Shown in pieces: positions 22,466 to 28,973 of a DNA stretch of 28,973 nucleotides. Source of the DNA: Bacillota bacterium (lineage in GTDB: Bacteria > Bacillota > Clostridia > Oscillospirales > Ruminococcaceae); the NCBI GenBank assembly GCA_023395695.1, contig JAEWYJ010000207.1, positions 1 through 28,973 of the forward strand. The letters run 5' to 3'. Each line of letters starts with the position of its first letter. The first letter of the stretch is position 1. The notes under the pieces were generated by a model. It did no database searches and was not told the origin of the DNA. It saw only the letters and a list, made by a program, of their open reading frames with translations. Both the position numbers and the translations under genes were made by a program.

Positions 22466-23136
22466 AGCCCTTCTCCCAAACGGTAGCCGACGCCGCGCAC
22501 CGTTTCAATAATGCCGGCGGCGTTGCCCAGCTTCTGACGCAGCGTGCGCACATGTACGTCCACAGTGCGGGTTTCGCCGTCAAAATCGTAGCCCCACAGC
22601 GTTTCAATCAGCATGTCGCGCGTGAACACACGCCCCGGGCTGCTCATCAGGAGCCGCAGCAGCTCAAACTCCTTAAGCGTCAGCCCGACCTCCTGCCCCG
22701 CCACCGTGACAAGATGGCGGTCCGGCTGCATGCAAAGCTCGCCGGCTGTCAGGCTTTCGGCCGTGCCCTCCGGCACACAGCGCCGCAGCACCGCCTTCAC
22801 CCGTGAGAGCAGCTCCATCATGCCAAAGGGCTTGGCAATATAGTCGTCCGCGCCCGAATCGAGCCCGAGCACCTTGTCGTATTCGGCGCCCTTGGCGGTG
22901 GCCAGAATAACCGGAATACGCCGCAGCCGCGCCGACGCGCGTATCCGGCGCAAAATGCTTACACCGTCCTCGCCCGGCAGCATAACGTCAAGCAGAATCA
23001 GCGCAGGCATCTGCTGCCGCAGCGCCTCGTCAAGCTGGTTGCCGTCCGGAAAGCCCTTTGCCTCAAAGCCGCCGGAGCGCAGCGTATACACGACCAGCTC
23101 GCGGATGCTGTCATCGTCCTCAACGCAGTAGATCAT
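22462..23136 (-). CDS. phoB: Response regulator, OmpR/PhoB family
   Basis: A 224-residue transcription factor. The receiver domain (2-118) has EDDD at 6-9, phospho-acceptor D50 (LILLDVMLPGEDG), T80 and K102. The DNA-binding winged helix (about 128-224) has LTLKEFELLRLLMSSPGRVFTRD and the recognition helix part TRTVDVHVRTLRQKLG. With PhoR next to it, it should activate phosphate-starvation genes, including the pst operon itself. Start: ATG 23136 with GGGGGAGG 4 bases upstream; the frame extends 34 codons upstream but only as overlap with phoU. It overlaps phoU by 17 bases. Named PhoP in Bacillus. Confidence 0.94.
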   Translation of the reverse strand: MIYCVEDDDSIRELVVYTLRSGGFEAKGFPDGNQLDEALRQQMPALILLDVMLPGEDGVSILRRIRASARLRRIPVILATAKGAEYDKVLGLDSGADDYIAKPFGMMELLSRVKAVLRRCVPEGTAESLTAGELCMQPDRHLVTVAGQEVGLTLKEFELLRLLMSSPGRVFTRDMLIETLWGYDFDGETRTVDVHVRTLRQKLGNAAGIIETVRGVGYRLGEGL

Positions 23137-23806
23137 TGGCCTCCCCCTTATCCTTCGGATGCTCGCCGGTGATTGAAAAAACCACCCATTCGGCAATGTT
23201 GGTGGCGTGGTCGCCGATACGCTCAAGATATTTGACAATCATCAGCAGATCAAGCGCCCATTCGCCCTGCGCATGCTGCTGCGAAATAAGCGTAATCAAC
23301 GCGCTTTTAATACGGATAAAATAATCGTCCACCACGTCGTCGGCGGCTATAACCGACTTTGCAAGCGCAATATCCTTCTTAACAAATGCCTCAATGCTGT
23401 CGGTCACCATTTTAATGGCGGCACGCGCCATCTCAGAGACCGGCAGCTCACCATCCTCGGCTACGGCGCTGATGCCGCCTGTGCGCACAATTTCGGCAAT
23501 GTCCGACGCCTGGTCGCCAATGCGCTCCATGTCGGTGACCATTTTAAGCGCGGAGGAAATCTGTCGCAGGTCTTTGGCCACCGGCTGCTGATGCAAGAGC
23601 AGCTTTAAGCAGAGCGATTCAATTTCGCGCTCCTTCTGGTCGATGCGGGTGTCGGTTTCTATCGCTTTAAGCGCCAGCGTCTGGCCGTCCCTGCTTTCAA
23701 AAAGCGCCTTTGCCGCGCTGGCAATGGCGTTTTCGCACAGTGCGCCCATGTGGGTCAGCTCACGGTTGAGCAGCTCAAGCTGGTCGTCGAATCGGCTTCT
23801 CATCAT
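23120..23806 (-). CDS. phoU: Phosphate signalling protein PhoU
   Basis: A 228-residue helical protein with two PhoU repeats of three helices. Each repeat carries the metal-binding motif region: [13 protein letters not shown] in the first and [17 protein letters not shown] in the second. PhoU links the state of the Pst transporter to the kinase PhoR and keeps the regulon off when phosphate is ample. Start: two ATG at 23806 and 23803 behind GGAGG (5 and 8 bases); the first overlaps the pstB stop. Normal length for the family. Confidence 0.96.
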   Translation of the reverse strand: MMRSRFDDQLELLNRELTHMGALCENAIASAAKALFESRDGQTLALKAIETDTRIDQKEREIESLCLKLLLHQQPVAKDLRQISSALKMVTDMERIGDQASDIAEIVRTGGISAVAEDGELPVSEMARAAIKMVTDSIEAFVKKDIALAKSVIAADDVVDDYFIRIKSALITLISQQHAQGEWALDLLMIVKYLERIGDHATNIAEWVVFSITGEHPKDKGEANDLLR

Positions 23807-24561
23807 CCAAACCTCCCTGTGATGTAATCCTCGGTACGCTTATCCTTCGGCATCGAAAATATGTTGTCGGTAGCATCGAACTCCACCACCTCGCCCAGCA
23901 GAAAAAAGGCTGTTTTGTCCGATATTCTGACCGCCTGCTGCATGTTGTGGGTGACAATGACAATAGTATAATGCTTTTTAAGCTCGGCGGCAAGCTCTTC
24001 AATTTTAAGCGTGGAAATCGGGTCGAGTGCCGAGGTTGGTTCATCCATGAGCAGCACCTGCGGGTTAACCGCAAGCGCGCGCGCAATGCACAGGCGCTGC
24101 TGCTGCCCGCCCGAAAGGCCCAGCGCGCTTTTCTTTAGGCGATCTTTAAGTTCGTCCCAGATAGCGGCGTCCCGCAACGATTTTTCGACAATTTCATCCA
24201 GCTTATAGCGGTTTTTGACACCGTGGGTTCTCGGGCCGAACGCAATGTTATCATAAACGCTCATCGGAAAGGGATTCGGCTTCTGGAACACCATGCCCAC
24301 ACGTTTTCTCAGAAGATTTACGTCCATACCGCCGTAGATATCCTCGTTATCCAGCAATACCCGACCCTCAATGCGGCAGCCCTCGACCAAATCGTTCATG
24401 CGGTTGAGCGTCTTTAAAAGCGTGGATTTTCCACACCCCGAAGGGCCGATAAACGCCGTAATCTCGTTGGGCGCAATGCCCAGCGAAACGTTTTTAAGCG
24501 CCTTAAAATCCGTATAATATAAATCGAGCGCCTCTACTGTAAATTTATTTTCCATGTTCAT
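23803..24561 (-). CDS. pstB: Phosphate ABC transporter, ATP-binding protein PstB
   Basis: A 252-residue ABC ATPase that powers phosphate import. Walker [11 protein letters not shown]-loop [13 protein letters not shown] (the NPFP is diagnostic for PstB), signature [15 protein letters not shown], Walker [12 protein letters not shown] and the switch region [13 protein letters not shown] are present. The end ([15 protein letters not shown]) is the usual PstB tail. Start: ATG 24561 directly after the pstA TAG, with AGAGG only 3-4 bases upstream; the ATG at 24555 has a better spacing and may be used instead. Confidence 0.97.
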   Translation of the reverse strand: MNMENKFTVEALDLYYTDFKALKNVSLGIAPNEITAFIGPSGCGKSTLLKTLNRMNDLVEGCRIEGRVLLDNEDIYGGMDVNLLRKRVGMVFQKPNPFPMSVYDNIAFGPRTHGVKNRYKLDEIVEKSLRDAAIWDELKDRLKKSALGLSGGQQQRLCIARALAVNPQVLLMDEPTSALDPISTLKIEELAAELKKHYTIVIVTHNMQQAVRISDKTAFFLLGEVVEFDATDNIFSMPKDKRTEDYITGRFG

Positions 24562-25407
24562 CTACCTCTCTCGTGTCAGCCTGCGTGCCAGCCAGGACGA
24601 CAGGGCGTTAATACCGGTCACAATAACCAGCAGCACCACCGCCGTCGCATAGGCCTGGTCGATATAAAGTCCCTCGCTTGCCAGCGCATACATATGCACC
24701 GAGAGGGTTCGGCCCGACTCCAACAGCGAGCCGGGTATTTTAGCCACCGTGCCGGCGGTATAGATTAAAGCGGCCGTTTCTCCGACAATGCGCCCCACCG
24801 CAAGGATAACGCCTGCCAATATGCCCGGCTGCGCCGCCGGCAGCACAATTTTAAACACAGTCCGCAGCCGGCCGGCGCCCAAGCCGAAGCTGCCCTCGCG
24901 AAAAGCGTCGGACACCGCCCCAAGCGCTTCCTCTGTGGTGCGCATAATCAGCGGCAGAATCATGATAGACAGCGTAAAGACGCCCGCCAGCATTGAGTAG
25001 CCCCAGCCCAGCGCCGACACAAAGAACAAAAAGCCAAAAAGGCCGTAGACAATCGAGGGAATACCCGAAAGCGTCTCAGCCGTCATACGCACTATTTTAA
25101 CAAGCTTATTGCCTCGCCGCGCATACTCCACGGTGTAAACCGCCGAGAAAACCCCCAGCGGCACCGCTACCAGCAGCGAGAGCGCCGTAATGCCAATGGT
25201 ATTGACCAGCGCGGGAAACAGCGACACATTCTCGCTGTTATAGGTCAGGGAGAAAAGCGACAGCGTAAGGTTTGGGACGCCCTTGATGAGCACATATCCC
25301 ACAATGGACACAAACACCAGTACGGTTACGGCAACCGCAAGCCACACCAGCCCGCGCAGCACAAGTGAAAGCGGGTCGGTTGTTTTAGCGCTTTTGGGTA
25401 TTGTCAT
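24562..25407 (-). CDS. pstA: Phosphate ABC transporter, permease PstA
   Basis: A 281-residue membrane permease with about six hydrophobic helices. Family marks: ETLSGIPSIVYGLFGFLFFV, LPLIMRTTEEALGAVSDAFREG and LPAAQPGILAGVILAVGRIVGETAAL, the EAA loop region that contacts PstB. Start: ATG 25407 with GGAGGGAG about 5 bases upstream, overlapping the pstC stop as ATGA, so translation is coupled. Confidence 0.96.
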   Translation of the reverse strand: MTIPKSAKTTDPLSLVLRGLVWLAVAVTVLVFVSIVGYVLIKGVPNLTLSLFSLTYNSENVSLFPALVNTIGITALSLLVAVPLGVFSAVYTVEYARRGNKLVKIVRMTAETLSGIPSIVYGLFGFLFFVSALGWGYSMLAGVFTLSIMILPLIMRTTEEALGAVSDAFREGSFGLGAGRLRTVFKIVLPAAQPGILAGVILAVGRIVGETAALIYTAGTVAKIPGSLLESGRTLSVHMYALASEGLYIDQAYATAVVLLVIVTGINALSSWLARRLTRER

Positions 25408-26261
25408 GGCTTCTCCCTCCTTGTGACCAGCGAGAACAACAAATTAATGAGCAGGATAAAAATGAACAGCACCACGCCGGTTGCAACAAGTGCCTCACGG
25501 TGCAGGTCGGCGGCATAGCCGATCTCCAGCGCGATGTTTGAGGTCAGCGTGCGCACGCCCTTGAGCAGTCCGGCCGGCATTCGGGGTTGATTGCCTGCGA
25601 TCATCATGACAGCCATCGTTTCGCCGATGGCGCGCCCCACGCCGAGGATAGCCGCCGCCAGCAGGCCGGATTTAGCCGCAGGCAGCAGGGCAAAAAATAC
25701 GCTGCGCTCATGCGTGGCGCCAAGCGCCAGCGCACCCTCGTAATAGCTTTCCGGCACGGCTCTGATGGCCGCTTCCGAGACGTTTATCACCGTCGGCAAA
25801 ATCATCATGCCCAACAGCAGCATGGCCGTGAGCATGGTATCGCCCGTCGTGCCCGAGCTCTGAAAAATCCGGCGCACCGTCGGCACCAGCACCACAAGCC
25901 CGAAAAAACCGTAGATGACCGACGGAATACCCGCCAGCAGCTCTATTGCAGGCTTTAAGAGCCTGTAAAGCCACCTTGGAGAGAACCGCGCTAAAAATAC
26001 CGCGGATAAAATGCCGGTCGGCACGCCAAGCCCCATTGCGCCAATGGTGACCCAAATGCTGCCCGCAATCATTGGTAATATGCCAAATATGTCGTTACCG
26101 GGCTTCCATTTCTGTCCCAATATAAAATTAAAGAAACCGATTTTGGCCATAGCGGGCACGCCTTTTGAAAACAGGAATATACAGATAAGCGCCACCGCGG
26201 CAATGGAGGTACAGGCGGCCAGCAGGAATACCAGCTTCATGACCTGCTCTTTAAGCTTCAC
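25404..26261 (-). CDS. pstC: Phosphate ABC transporter, permease PstC
   Basis: A 285-residue membrane permease, partner of PstA, with six or so hydrophobic helices. Family marks: ELLAGIPSVIYGFFGLVVLVP, LPTVINVSEAAIRAVPESYYEGALALGAT and LPAAKSGLLAAAILGVGRAIGETMAVMMIAGN. The conserved Arg and Glu of the phosphate path (in the VGRAIGET segment) are present. Start: GTG 26261 with GAGGGAG 6 bases upstream; an ATG at 26240 would cut into the first membrane helix region. It lies 307 bases after pstS. Confidence 0.96.
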   Translation of the reverse strand: MKLKEQVMKLVFLLAACTSIAAVALICIFLFSKGVPAMAKIGFFNFILGQKWKPGNDIFGILPMIAGSIWVTIGAMGLGVPTGILSAVFLARFSPRWLYRLLKPAIELLAGIPSVIYGFFGLVVLVPTVRRIFQSSGTTGDTMLTAMLLLGMMILPTVINVSEAAIRAVPESYYEGALALGATHERSVFFALLPAAKSGLLAAAILGVGRAIGETMAVMMIAGNQPRMPAGLLKGVRTLTSNIALEIGYAADLHREALVATGVVLFIFILLINLLFSLVTRREKP

Positions 26262-26568
26262 AAAATTCTCCCTCTCTCTTAAAGGATAAGCATCTGAAAA
26301 TGCCGCCTAATCAACTTGGTTTTACCGGGTGCAGTGCGGCTGCACACTATGTCGGCCGTTGCCGGCACAGGCAAAAACGCGGCGTTGTCGATATTGATAT
26401 TAAACCAACAGAAAGGCAAGACGCCCTGACAGCCTGTTCTGTTTTCCGTTGACATGACTATATTCAGATTATTTCTTTGCTGTTTGGCGCAAAGTCAGTG
26501 CGAATGCGCCGCAAGACGCGGGTATTCTCCGCGTCTTTAACGGCTGCACGATTGATTGGAGGTATTTG
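26262..26568. other. pstS-pstC intercistronic gap with a hairpin
   Basis: On the minus strand the pstS stop is followed 32 bases later by a perfect 9-base GC-rich stem (26513-26521 with 26529-26537, 7-base loop) without a T run. Such stems between pstS and pstC are expected to let the binding protein be made in excess. The other 230 bases show no gene. Confidence 0.55.
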
Positions 26569-27504
26569 TCAGGCGACCTCGTTCCACTTGGTGGCTTCGC
26601 CGGTGTAGATAGCCAGTACCTGATCGGCCGTCAGACCTTTGAGCGTGTTTTCGTTATTGACAATTACCGCAATGCCGTCGATGGCGATAACGGTGGGGGT
26701 TACGCCCTTTTCAAGCTCGCTGTCCTTAATCTCGCGCGAGGCCATACCAATGTCGCAGATTCCGTCGATAGCCGAGTTGACGCCGGTGGTGGAGTCGCTC
26801 TGCTGCACCTCAACGGTGGCGTTGGGGTTAACGGAGGCATAGGCTTCTTTGAGCTTTTCCATAACCGGCGTCACCGAGGAGGACCCTGCAACGACAACCT
26901 TGCCCGAAGCCTTTTTGCTGGTGTAGCCGCCGGCGGCTTCCACACTGATGTAGCCGTTCTTTTCAACAATCGCCTGACCGTCGGCGCTCAGGATAAAGTC
27001 GATAAAGTCTTTTGAGACTTCGCTGACGTCGCCCTTGGTCACAATGTTGAAGGGGCGGGCCACCTTGTAGGAGCCGGCCTTAATATTGTCCGGAGTTGCG
27101 TCAGCGCCGTCTATTTTCAGTGCCTTAACGGTGTTGTTAAGTGAACCGAGCGAGATATAGCCAATGGCGTAGGGATTACCGGCCACGCTGGTCATCATAA
27201 CTGAGGTGCTGTTGGTGATGGACGCTTCTTCGGTGGTGTTGTCAATTTTTTTACCCTCAGCATTTTTTTGCTCGATGCCGATCAGCTCAATAAAAGCGCC
27301 GCGGGTACCGGAGCCTTCCTCGCGGGAGATAACAGCTATGTTTTTTGCGGTATCAAAGCTGGGGGCGGCGGCGGACGGCGCAGTCGAAGAAGGGGCGGCG
27401 GAAGACGCGGGCGCCGCCGGCGCGCTGGAAGATGAAGCGCCGCAGCCCGCCAATGCGGTCAACGCCATAGCCGAAATTAAAGCGGCAGATACCAATTTTT
27501 TCAT
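26569..27504 (-). CDS. pstS: Phosphate-binding lipoprotein PstS with circularly permuted domain order
   Basis: A 311-residue extracytoplasmic lipoprotein. Signal: MKK, hydrophobic stretch, lipobox LAGC with C21, then a Ser/Ala/Pro-rich tether to about 48. The binding domain is in unusual order. Residues 55-190 correspond to the second half of ordinary PstS (R61-EEG-S65-G66-T67-R68, IGYISLGS, YKVARPFNI, FIDFILSADGQ). Residues 200-311 correspond to the first half (GKVVVAGSSSVTP, VQQSDSTTG, CDIGMASRE, IAIDGIAVIVNN, LTADQVLAIYTGEATKWNEV). All expected phosphate ligands are recognisable, so function should be kept. Start: ATG 27504 (MKKLVS) with AAGGAG 10 bases upstream; a TTG 9 bases earlier is a poorer choice. 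First gene of the pst operon. Confidence 0.92.
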   Translation of the reverse strand: MKKLVSAALISAMALTALAGCGASSSSAPAAPASSAAPSSTAPSAAAPSFDTAKNIAVISREEGSGTRGAFIELIGIEQKNAEGKKIDNTTEEASITNSTSVMMTSVAGNPYAIGYISLGSLNNTVKALKIDGADATPDNIKAGSYKVARPFNIVTKGDVSEVSKDFIDFILSADGQAIVEKNGYISVEAAGGYTSKKASGKVVVAGSSSVTPVMEKLKEAYASVNPNATVEVQQSDSTTGVNSAIDGICDIGMASREIKDSELEKGVTPTVIAIDGIAVIVNNENTLKGLTADQVLAIYTGEATKWNEVA

Positions 27505-27557
27505 TCTAAACAAACTCCTTTATTCATGCGTTTTGTTTTTCGTCTTTTTGGATTGTC

Positions 27558-27616
27558 TTTATATTAAAAAATCAACGTAAAGTCTAAAAGCAGCTTTAGG
27601 TTAAATCCATGTAAAG
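27558..27616 (-). promoter_or_regulatory. pstS promoter region with candidate Pho-box repeats
   Basis: On the minus strand, blocks of 11 bases begin TTTACA (27610-27615), TTAACC (27599-27604), CTGCTT and CTTTAC (ending near 27577), the first two fitting the TT(A/C/T)ACA repeats bound by PhoP in Bacillus. TATAAA (27558-27563) lies downstream as a -10, without a consensus -35, as usual for activator-dependent Pho promoters. Match found by eye only. Confidence 0.45.
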
Positions 27617-27864
27617 TGCAAAAATTGTGTTATATTCTTCCACAAAATTCATCAGTCAGGCTTTTTATTCGTATTAAACGCGTCCGAAAGCCGCGCTAAA
27701 GCACCGCGCCGCCCGGGCTGCATTATAAAAATTTGTAGGATTAACGCTGCCATACCCAAGGTCAAAAGGCAAAGCGCGCGCCTTGGCTCCCGCTATCCGG
27801 GTTTGCCCTGACGGTCTCTTAAATAGTGTTGCCATTTTGTTCCCACTTAATAAGTCCCGTATAG
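27617..27864. other. Intergenic region between pstS and the AEC carrier gene
   Basis: No supported gene. Short open frames on both strands lack ribosome sites. The ends hold the divergent pstS and carrier promoters. Confidence 0.4.
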
Positions 27865-27893
27865 TTGACCGCACGGCGGCAAGCTTCTATAAT
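27865..27893 (+). promoter_or_regulatory. Promoter of the AEC carrier gene
   Basis: TTGACC (27865-27870), 17 bases, TATAAT (27888-27893): one mismatch in total. The predicted start near 27900 leaves a short leader of about 23 bases. Confidence 0.8.
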
Positions 27894-27922
27894 AGATATA
27901 TTAAATTTAACGGGGTGTCTTT

Positions 27923-28876
27923 ATGCAGCTTGATGTTTCTGTCATTCTCGTCGAGGCGGCAAAATTCTGCACGCTGCTCTTTATCGGTTTTGCGGCTGTT
28001 AAATCGCGCATTTTCAGCCACGAGAGCCTCGGAACGCTGTCCGCTTTTGCGCTGAAAATCTCCCTGCCGGCACTGATCGTCACGTCGCTGCCCGCCGCGA
28101 CCACGCGCGCCATGCTGCTTCAGGCGCTGCCGTTGCTGGCGGTGCTGCCGTTCTGGTACGCCCTTTTGGCGGTCGGCGGTGTGCTGACCGCCAAGCTATG
28201 CAAAATGCCGCCGAATACCGCAAGGGTACATATTGTACAATACCTGATGGGTAATATCGGCGTGATGGGCATGATTTTAATTCTTGCAACGCTTGGAGAC
28301 GGTGCAGCCATCTACATGGCTTCGATTTATTTTGTGGATCAGTGTATGATGTGGACCGTTTGCGAAAACCTCTCCTACCCTGTTGAAGCACGGCGGACGC
28401 TGAGCCCCGCCTCGCTGAAAAAGGTGCTGACCATTCCGACGATGATTGCATTTTTTATTGCAATTGCGATGATTGCGCTTGATTGGCACCCTGACAACCT
28501 GATGATGGATGTATTGACTGAGTTGGGGCGCACGTCCAAATCTATCGCGATGATTTTTATCGGTGGCACGCTGGCTACGCTCAACTTAAAGCGGCTGCCA
28601 TTTCTCAACGGTATTTTGTACATTGTGGGGCTTAAAATGCTGCTGCTGCCGCTGTTTGTCTTTTGGGTGACAGGGCTTTTCGGAGACTTTTTAGACCCGA
28701 TGGCGCGCATGGTTCTGACGCTTTCCACCGCGCTGCCCTGCCTGTTTGCCATGTCTATTCTTGCGCGTAATAACGGCACCGACTACGAATATGCCACCAT
28801 GTCCGTCTTTGTCACCACCATGGCCAGTATGATTACCATTCCGCTGGTATCCTGGCTGGTTAATTTGATGATATAA
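27923..28876 (+). CDS. AEC (auxin efflux carrier) family transporter
   Basis: A 317-residue membrane protein with about nine or ten hydrophobic helices arranged in two halves around a more polar centre, as in the AEC/BART carriers. Typical segments are FCTLLFIGFAAVKSRIFSHESLGTLSAF at the start, LMGNIGVMGMILI with the conserved Asn-Gly/Ile turn in the middle, and MVLTLSTALPCLFAMSILA near the end. Bacterial members export or take up organic acids such as malate or malonate, or amino acids; the substrate here cannot be told. Start: ATG 27923 with GGGGTG about 6 bases upstream. No terminator is visible after it, so the next gene may be in the same transcript. Confidence 0.88.
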   Translation: MQLDVSVILVEAAKFCTLLFIGFAAVKSRIFSHESLGTLSAFALKISLPALIVTSLPAATTRAMLLQALPLLAVLPFWYALLAVGGVLTAKLCKMPPNTARVHIVQYLMGNIGVMGMILILATLGDGAAIYMASIYFVDQCMMWTVCENLSYPVEARRTLSPASLKKVLTIPTMIAFFIAIAMIALDWHPDNLMMDVLTELGRTSKSIAMIFIGGTLATLNLKRLPFLNGILYIVGLKMLLLPLFVFWVTGLFGDFLDPMARMVLTLSTALPCLFAMSILARNNGTDYEYATMSVFVTTMASMITIPLVSWLVNLMI

Positions 28877-28931
28877 TGCGTTGTCCTAAAAACGTATTGC
28901 TGTGGATAAATTCTAAAACGGGAGGGTTAAA

Positions 28932-28973
28932 ATGAATTACAGCGTTATTTTTCACGTAGATGAAATGACAAAG
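28932..28973 (+). CDS. Start of a further gene, possibly DsrE-like (cut by the window edge)
   Basis: ATG 28932 follows GGGAGGG with a spacing of 5-6 bases. Only 14 codons are visible, reading MNYSVIFHVDEMTK. The opening strand and HVDE resemble the start of small DsrE-type proteins, but this is too short to be sure. Confidence 0.5.
   Translation, partial: MNYSVIFHVDEMTK

Overview
The window looks like a chromosomal piece from a spore-forming anaerobic Clostridia bacterium, probably near Oscillospiraceae/Ruminococcaceae. I judge this from a CotF-like coat protein, AGGAGG-type ribosome sites, textbook sigma-A promoters in AT-rich gaps, a rather GC-rich coding background and the DUF2325/DUF3793/flavodoxin cluster. 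No rRNA, tRNA or CRISPR array was seen.

Layout. Positions 1-1040 hold the 3' part of a superoxide dismutase and a ferritin-like spore coat protein. Positions 1146-6540 hold a divergent signalling pair: a REC-degenerate GGDEF-EAL-PAS protein on the minus strand and a methyl-accepting chemotaxis protein on the plus strand. Positions 6541-11487 form an accessory zone. It contains a MITE-like repeat, a head-to-head pair of broken genes (a lysR remnant and the last third of ilvD) that meet at one scar, an HD-GYP c-di-GMP phosphodiesterase, and a lone tyrosine recombinase. The recombinase lies between two perfect 26-bp inverted repeats together with a consensus promoter that points outward.

Positions 11488-16812 hold a complete branched-chain amino acid ABC transporter operon (livK-livH-livM-livG-livF, minus strand). 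It is preceded by an Ile/Leu/Val-rich small ORF and a terminator with a mutually exclusive antiterminator, which suggests transcription attenuation. Positions 17185-18768 hold a DUF2325-DUF3793-flavodoxin operon with GTTAG dyads in its leader. Positions 19078-20548 hold a CcdA plus TlpA/ResA-like thiol-redox pair. Positions 20804-27616 hold a full phosphate operon (pstS-pstC-pstA-pstB-phoU-phoB/phoP-phoR, minus strand) whose PstS has its two halves in circularly permuted order. Positions 27865-28973 hold an AEC-family carrier and the first codons of another gene.

How it fits together. Two proteins that should degrade c-di-GMP and one chemoreceptor lie within 10 kb. The most interesting candidate system is the 1.4-kb recombinase cassette at 9762-11214. 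If it inverts, its perfect promoter would turn to face the HD-GYP gene, giving phase-variable control of c-di-GMP breakdown. Next are the attenuator-like leader of the liv operon, the permuted PstS, the 160-bp repeat family present twice in opposite orientations, and the lysR/ilvD deletion scar.
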